Shown in pieces: positions 14,755 through 16,832 of a stretch of 16,832 nucleotides of DNA. A program made the translations under genes and the position numbers. The notes beneath the pieces were generated by a model. That model did not search any database, was not told the origin of the DNA, and worked only from the letters and a program-made list of their open reading frames with translations. This DNA is from an uncultured Pseudomonadota bacterium (GTDB taxonomy: Bacteria > Pseudomonadota > Gammaproteobacteria > Burkholderiales > Burkholderiaceae). The stretch is from NCBI GenBank assembly GCA_946480245.1, contig CAMLIZ010000098.1:1-16832 (forward strand), given 5' to 3'. How positions within the stretch are numbered: the stretch's first letter is position 1; each line of letters opens with the position of its first letter.

Positions 14755-14760
14755 TAACCC

Positions 14761-15066
14761 GTGTCCTCGTCCGCACTCGTTGTCAATACCACCGGCGATC
14801 CGCTGCAGCAGTCCGCACCCGAGCAGGAGCTGGCCGAGCTGTTGGTCAAGGCCCTGAACCTCGAAGTCGCTCCAGCGCAGATCGACCCCGTTGCGCCGTT
14901 GTACGGCGACGGCCTGGGCCTGGATTCGATCGACATCCTGGAGCTCGCGCTCGAGGTGTCGCAGCGCTATGGTTTCAACCTGCGCTCGGACGACGAGAAC
15001 AACGTGCGCATCTTCAGTTCGCTGCGCAGCCTGGCGGCCCATGTGGTCGCCAACCGCACGCGCTAG
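14761..15066 (+). CDS. acyl carrier protein of an aryl-polyene-type cluster
   Basis: A 101-residue phosphopantetheine-binding protein. The attachment serine is Ser56 in YGDGLGLDSIDILELALEVS (48-67). The GLGLDSID sequence followed by RYGFNLRSDDENNVRIFSSL (69-88) is characteristic of the first ACP of proteobacterial aryl-polyene (APE) clusters, comparable to ApeE/ApeF. There is a ~20-residue N-terminal extension before the first helix (EQELAELLVKALNLEV). In that pathway the aryl starter and growing polyene are held on the ACP by the pantetheine arm in the cytoplasm. The start is GTG with an AGGG six bases upstream. The next gene starts 5 bp after the stop, so the ACP, membrane protein and ligase are one operon. 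Only one ACP gene is visible in this part. Confidence 0.88.
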   Translation: MSSSALVVNTTGDPLQQSAPEQELAELLVKALNLEVAPAQIDPVAPLYGDGLGLDSIDILELALEVSQRYGFNLRSDDENNVRIFSSLRSLAAHVVANRTR

Positions 15067-15071
15067 CGCTC

Positions 15072-15713
15072 ATGTCCTGGCAGTTCGGCTTGGCGCTGCT
15101 GGGCGCTGCGGCCTATGCCGTGCTGTCGCATGTGCTGATGCTGCACGCGGCCGGCCAGCCCTGGGCGGTGGCCGCGCTGCTCGGGCCCTTGCTGTGCCTG
15201 ACCGGGGTGGTGGCCTGGCGCGGGCGCCAATGGCCGCTGCTCGCCGGCGTGTTGGGCGCCAGCGTGGTGCTGGCGGTCGTGGTGGCGCGCGGAGGCGTGA
15301 TCGAGCTGAACCGGTTGTACGTGCTGCAGCACGTGGGCGTCCACACGGCGCTGGGCATCGGCTTCGGGCTCAGCTTGCGCGACGGGCAACTGTCGCTGAT
15401 CGGCCGAGTGGCGCAGCAGGTGCACGGCGCGCTCACGCCGGCGATGGTGGCCTATACGTGGCGCGTCACGCTGTCGTGGGTGATCTACTTCTTCGCCATG
15501 GCGCTGTTGTCGCTTTGGGTGTACGGGGCCGCGCCCTGGAGCGCCTGGTCGCTGCTGGCCAACGTCGGCACACCGGTCGCGTTGGGACTGCTGTTCTTTG
15601 GCGAGTACCTGCTGCGCTACCGGCTGCACCCGGAGTTCGAGCGCGCCACGCTGATGGACGCGGTGCGGGCCTACCACCGCCGCGGTGACGCCGCGCCCGG
15701 GGCACAAGGCTGA
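15072..15713 (+). CDS. COG4648-type integral membrane protein of aryl-polyene-type cluster
   Basis: A 213-residue polytopic membrane protein. About six hydrophobic segments are visible: roughly 5-25, 31-48, 54-73, 84-100, 134-150 and 158-180. The stretch LYVLQHVGVHTALGIGFGLS (82-101) and the C-terminal FFGEYLLRYRLHPEFERATL (175-194) resemble the uncharacterised COG4648 family, which occurs between the ACP and the AMP-ligase genes in APE clusters (ApeG-like position). Its role in the pathway is not established; it may help anchor the cytoplasmic machinery or handle the lipid-linked pigment. It lies in the inner membrane. The start is 5 bp after the ACP stop, and the stop overlaps the ligase start (TGATG), indicating tight coupling. 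Confidence 0.82.
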   Translation: MSWQFGLALLGAAAYAVLSHVLMLHAAGQPWAVAALLGPLLCLTGVVAWRGRQWPLLAGVLGASVVLAVVVARGGVIELNRLYVLQHVGVHTALGIGFGLSLRDGQLSLIGRVAQQVHGALTPAMVAYTWRVTLSWVIYFFAMALLSLWVYGAAPWSAWSLLANVGTPVALGLLFFGEYLLRYRLHPEFERATLMDAVRAYHRRGDAAPGAQG

Positions 15714-16832
15714 TGGCGCTGCTGCCGCTGCTGGCGCCACGGGATCTGAACGCACCGATCGCCTGGCGCGCAGGTGCCCCGGTGAGCGCGCGCCAGTTCC
15801 TGGCAGACGCCGCCTTGCAGGCGCAAGCGTTGCCGCCGCAGGGCCCGGTGGTCAACCTCTGTCTCGATCGCTACCGCTTCGCGGTGGGCGTGGCCGCAGC
15901 GCTGATGCGCGGTCACACGAGCTTGTTCCCGCCCAACCCGCTGCCCGAGACGCTGGCGCGCCTGCGCGGCTCGTACCCGGCGCTGGTGGCGTTGTGCGAC
16001 GACCGGGCCAGCGCGCCGGCCGACGTGCCCGCCGTGGCGCAGGCCGGCAGTGCGCCAGCGGATGGCGCGCCCGCGATGCCTCACCTGCCCGCCGAGCTGC
16101 AGGCGGCCTGCCTGCTCACCAGTGGCTCCACCGGCACGCCGCAGCCGCACGCCAAGGGCTGGGGCACGCTGGTGCGCAACGTGGGCGCGGCGGCGGCCCG
16201 GCTGGCCGAGATGCTGCAGCGGCCGGGCCTGGCCGGCGTGAACGTCGTGGCCACGGTGCCGCCGCAGCACATGTATGGCTTCGAGTCGAGCGTGCTGCTG
16301 GCGCTGCTCGGCGGCGCAGCGTTCGACGCGGGCCGACCGTTCTACCCGGTGGATATCGCCGAGGCGCTGGCGCGCGTGCCGCGCCCGCGTGCGCTGGTCA
16401 CCACGCCCTTTCACCTGAAGACCTTACTGCTGGCCGGCCTGAAGCTGCCACCGGTCGACCTGGTGCTGAGCGCCACCGCGCCCTTGTCGCCGCAACTGGC
16501 GCAGCAAGCCGAGCGCGCCTTTGACGGCGCGCTGATCGAAATCTACGGCTGCACCGAAGCCGGCCAGGTGGCCACGCGCCGCACGGCGCAGGGCGAGCTC
16601 TGGCGCACCTTCGGTGAGTTGCGCCTGAGCACGGAACAGGGCGCCGAAGGCGAGCGCTTCCTGGTTCAGGGCGGCCATGTGGCGGAGCCTACGCCGCTGG
16701 CCGACGTGCTGGAACTGCAGGATGCGTCGCACTTCCGCCTGCTGGGCCGCGCCAACGACCTGATCCACGTGGCGGGCAAGCGCACCTCGCTGTCGCACCT
16801 GAACTACCACCTCAACAGCATCGATGGCGTGG
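15713..16832 (+). CDS. AMP-dependent acyl/aryl acid ligase of aryl-polyene-type cluster (3' end beyond window)
   Basis: 373 residues are visible, beginning MALLPLLAPRDLNAPIAWRA; the frame is open to the right edge. It is an adenylate-forming enzyme. The A3 P-loop is LLTSGSTGTPQPHAKGW (134-150), with no Lys at the usual GTPK position and Lys148 a little later. Further motifs are VPPQHMYGFE (182-191), the A5 motif IYGCTEAGQ (277-285, Glu282), Asp331 for ribose binding, and GRANDLIHVAGKRT (345-358), the hinge. In characterised APE systems the equivalent ligase (ApeH) activates 4-hydroxybenzoate-type starter acids with ATP and loads the ACP. The same job is inferred here from the motifs and the ACP/membrane protein neighbours. 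It overlaps the preceding stop by one base. The end of the C-terminal lid domain is outside the window. Confidence 0.88.
   Translation, partial: MALLPLLAPRDLNAPIAWRAGAPVSARQFLADAALQAQALPPQGPVVNLCLDRYRFAVGVAAALMRGHTSLFPPNPLPETLARLRGSYPALVALCDDRASAPADVPAVAQAGSAPADGAPAMPHLPAELQAACLLTSGSTGTPQPHAKGWGTLVRNVGAAAARLAEMLQRPGLAGVNVVATVPPQHMYGFESSVLLALLGGAAFDAGRPFYPVDIAEALARVPRPRALVTTPFHLKTLLLAGLKLPPVDLVLSATAPLSPQLAQQAERAFDGALIEIYGCTEAGQVATRRTAQGELWRTFGELRLSTEQGAEGERFLVQGGHVAEPTPLADVLELQDASHFRLLGRANDLIHVAGKRTSLSHLNYHLNSIDGV

Noticed and set aside
14584..15042. Upstream extension of the histidine kinase frame to 15042
   Set aside because: It would run antisense through the ACP gene and adds no kinase-like sequence; the GTG at 14583 precedes the conserved part.

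Overview
The window is about 70% G+C with tightly packed genes and no gene-free stretch longer than about 180 bases. The protein set suggests a betaproteobacterium of the order Burkholderiales: a PXPV-repeat exported protein, betaproteobacterial-looking GlnRS and MetY, a PP_4765-type flavoprotein, and the start of an aryl-polyene-type pigment cluster. The order is inferred from gene families and composition; genus cannot be told. I saw no tRNA, rRNA, insertion sequence, CRISPR array or prophage gene.

Layout. (1) 1-685: the N-terminal end of a LysR-type regulator on the minus strand (it runs off the left edge), divergent from a small single-domain cupin, with an 18-bp inverted repeat between them. 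(2) 791-2653: an exported PD40/TolB-like beta-propeller protein, converging with a two-gene minus-strand unit (GNAT acetyltransferase then NUDIX hydrolase, overlapping by 16 bp). (3) 2718-5341: a radical-SAM RlmN/Cfr-family methyltransferase coupled by an ATGA overlap to a PP_4765/HI0933-family flavoprotein, then a 55-residue very basic small protein and a clear rho-independent terminator. (4) 5356-7005: a COG2509-type FAD-dependent dehydrogenase that starts only 14 nt after the terminator T-run. (5) 7036-10220: a fold-type-I aminotransferase with unusual active-site residues, divergent from a GntR/FadR-family regulator, followed by metY (O-acetylhomoserine sulfhydrylase). (6) 10249-12081: glnS on the minus strand. 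(7) 12242-12658: an exported PXPV-repeat protein with a His/Asp/Arg-rich tail. (8) 12671-14583: a LytS-type histidine kinase and LytTR response regulator (minus strand, ATGA overlap). (9) 14761-16832: a plus-strand run of acyl carrier protein, COG4648-type membrane protein and AMP-dependent ligase. This is the usual opening of a proteobacterial aryl-polyene (APE) cluster and continues beyond the right edge.

How the genes work together. The ACP/membrane protein/ligase run is the strongest functional unit. In characterised APE clusters the ligase activates an aryl acid starter and loads it on an ACP for a type II polyketide-like assembly line that makes an outer-membrane-anchored, antioxidant yellow pigment. 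The LytS/LytTR pair is divergent from it across 177 bp and is a plausible, unproven, regulator. The aminotransferase/FadR pair looks like a self-contained regulated locus, with metY possibly co-transcribed behind the regulator. Most of the remaining genes are housekeeping or lightly characterised. I found no clear case of a wholly unknown multi-gene system. The best leads are the atypical aminotransferase, the RlmN-like/flavoprotein pair, the basic 55-residue protein and the terminator-abutting start.
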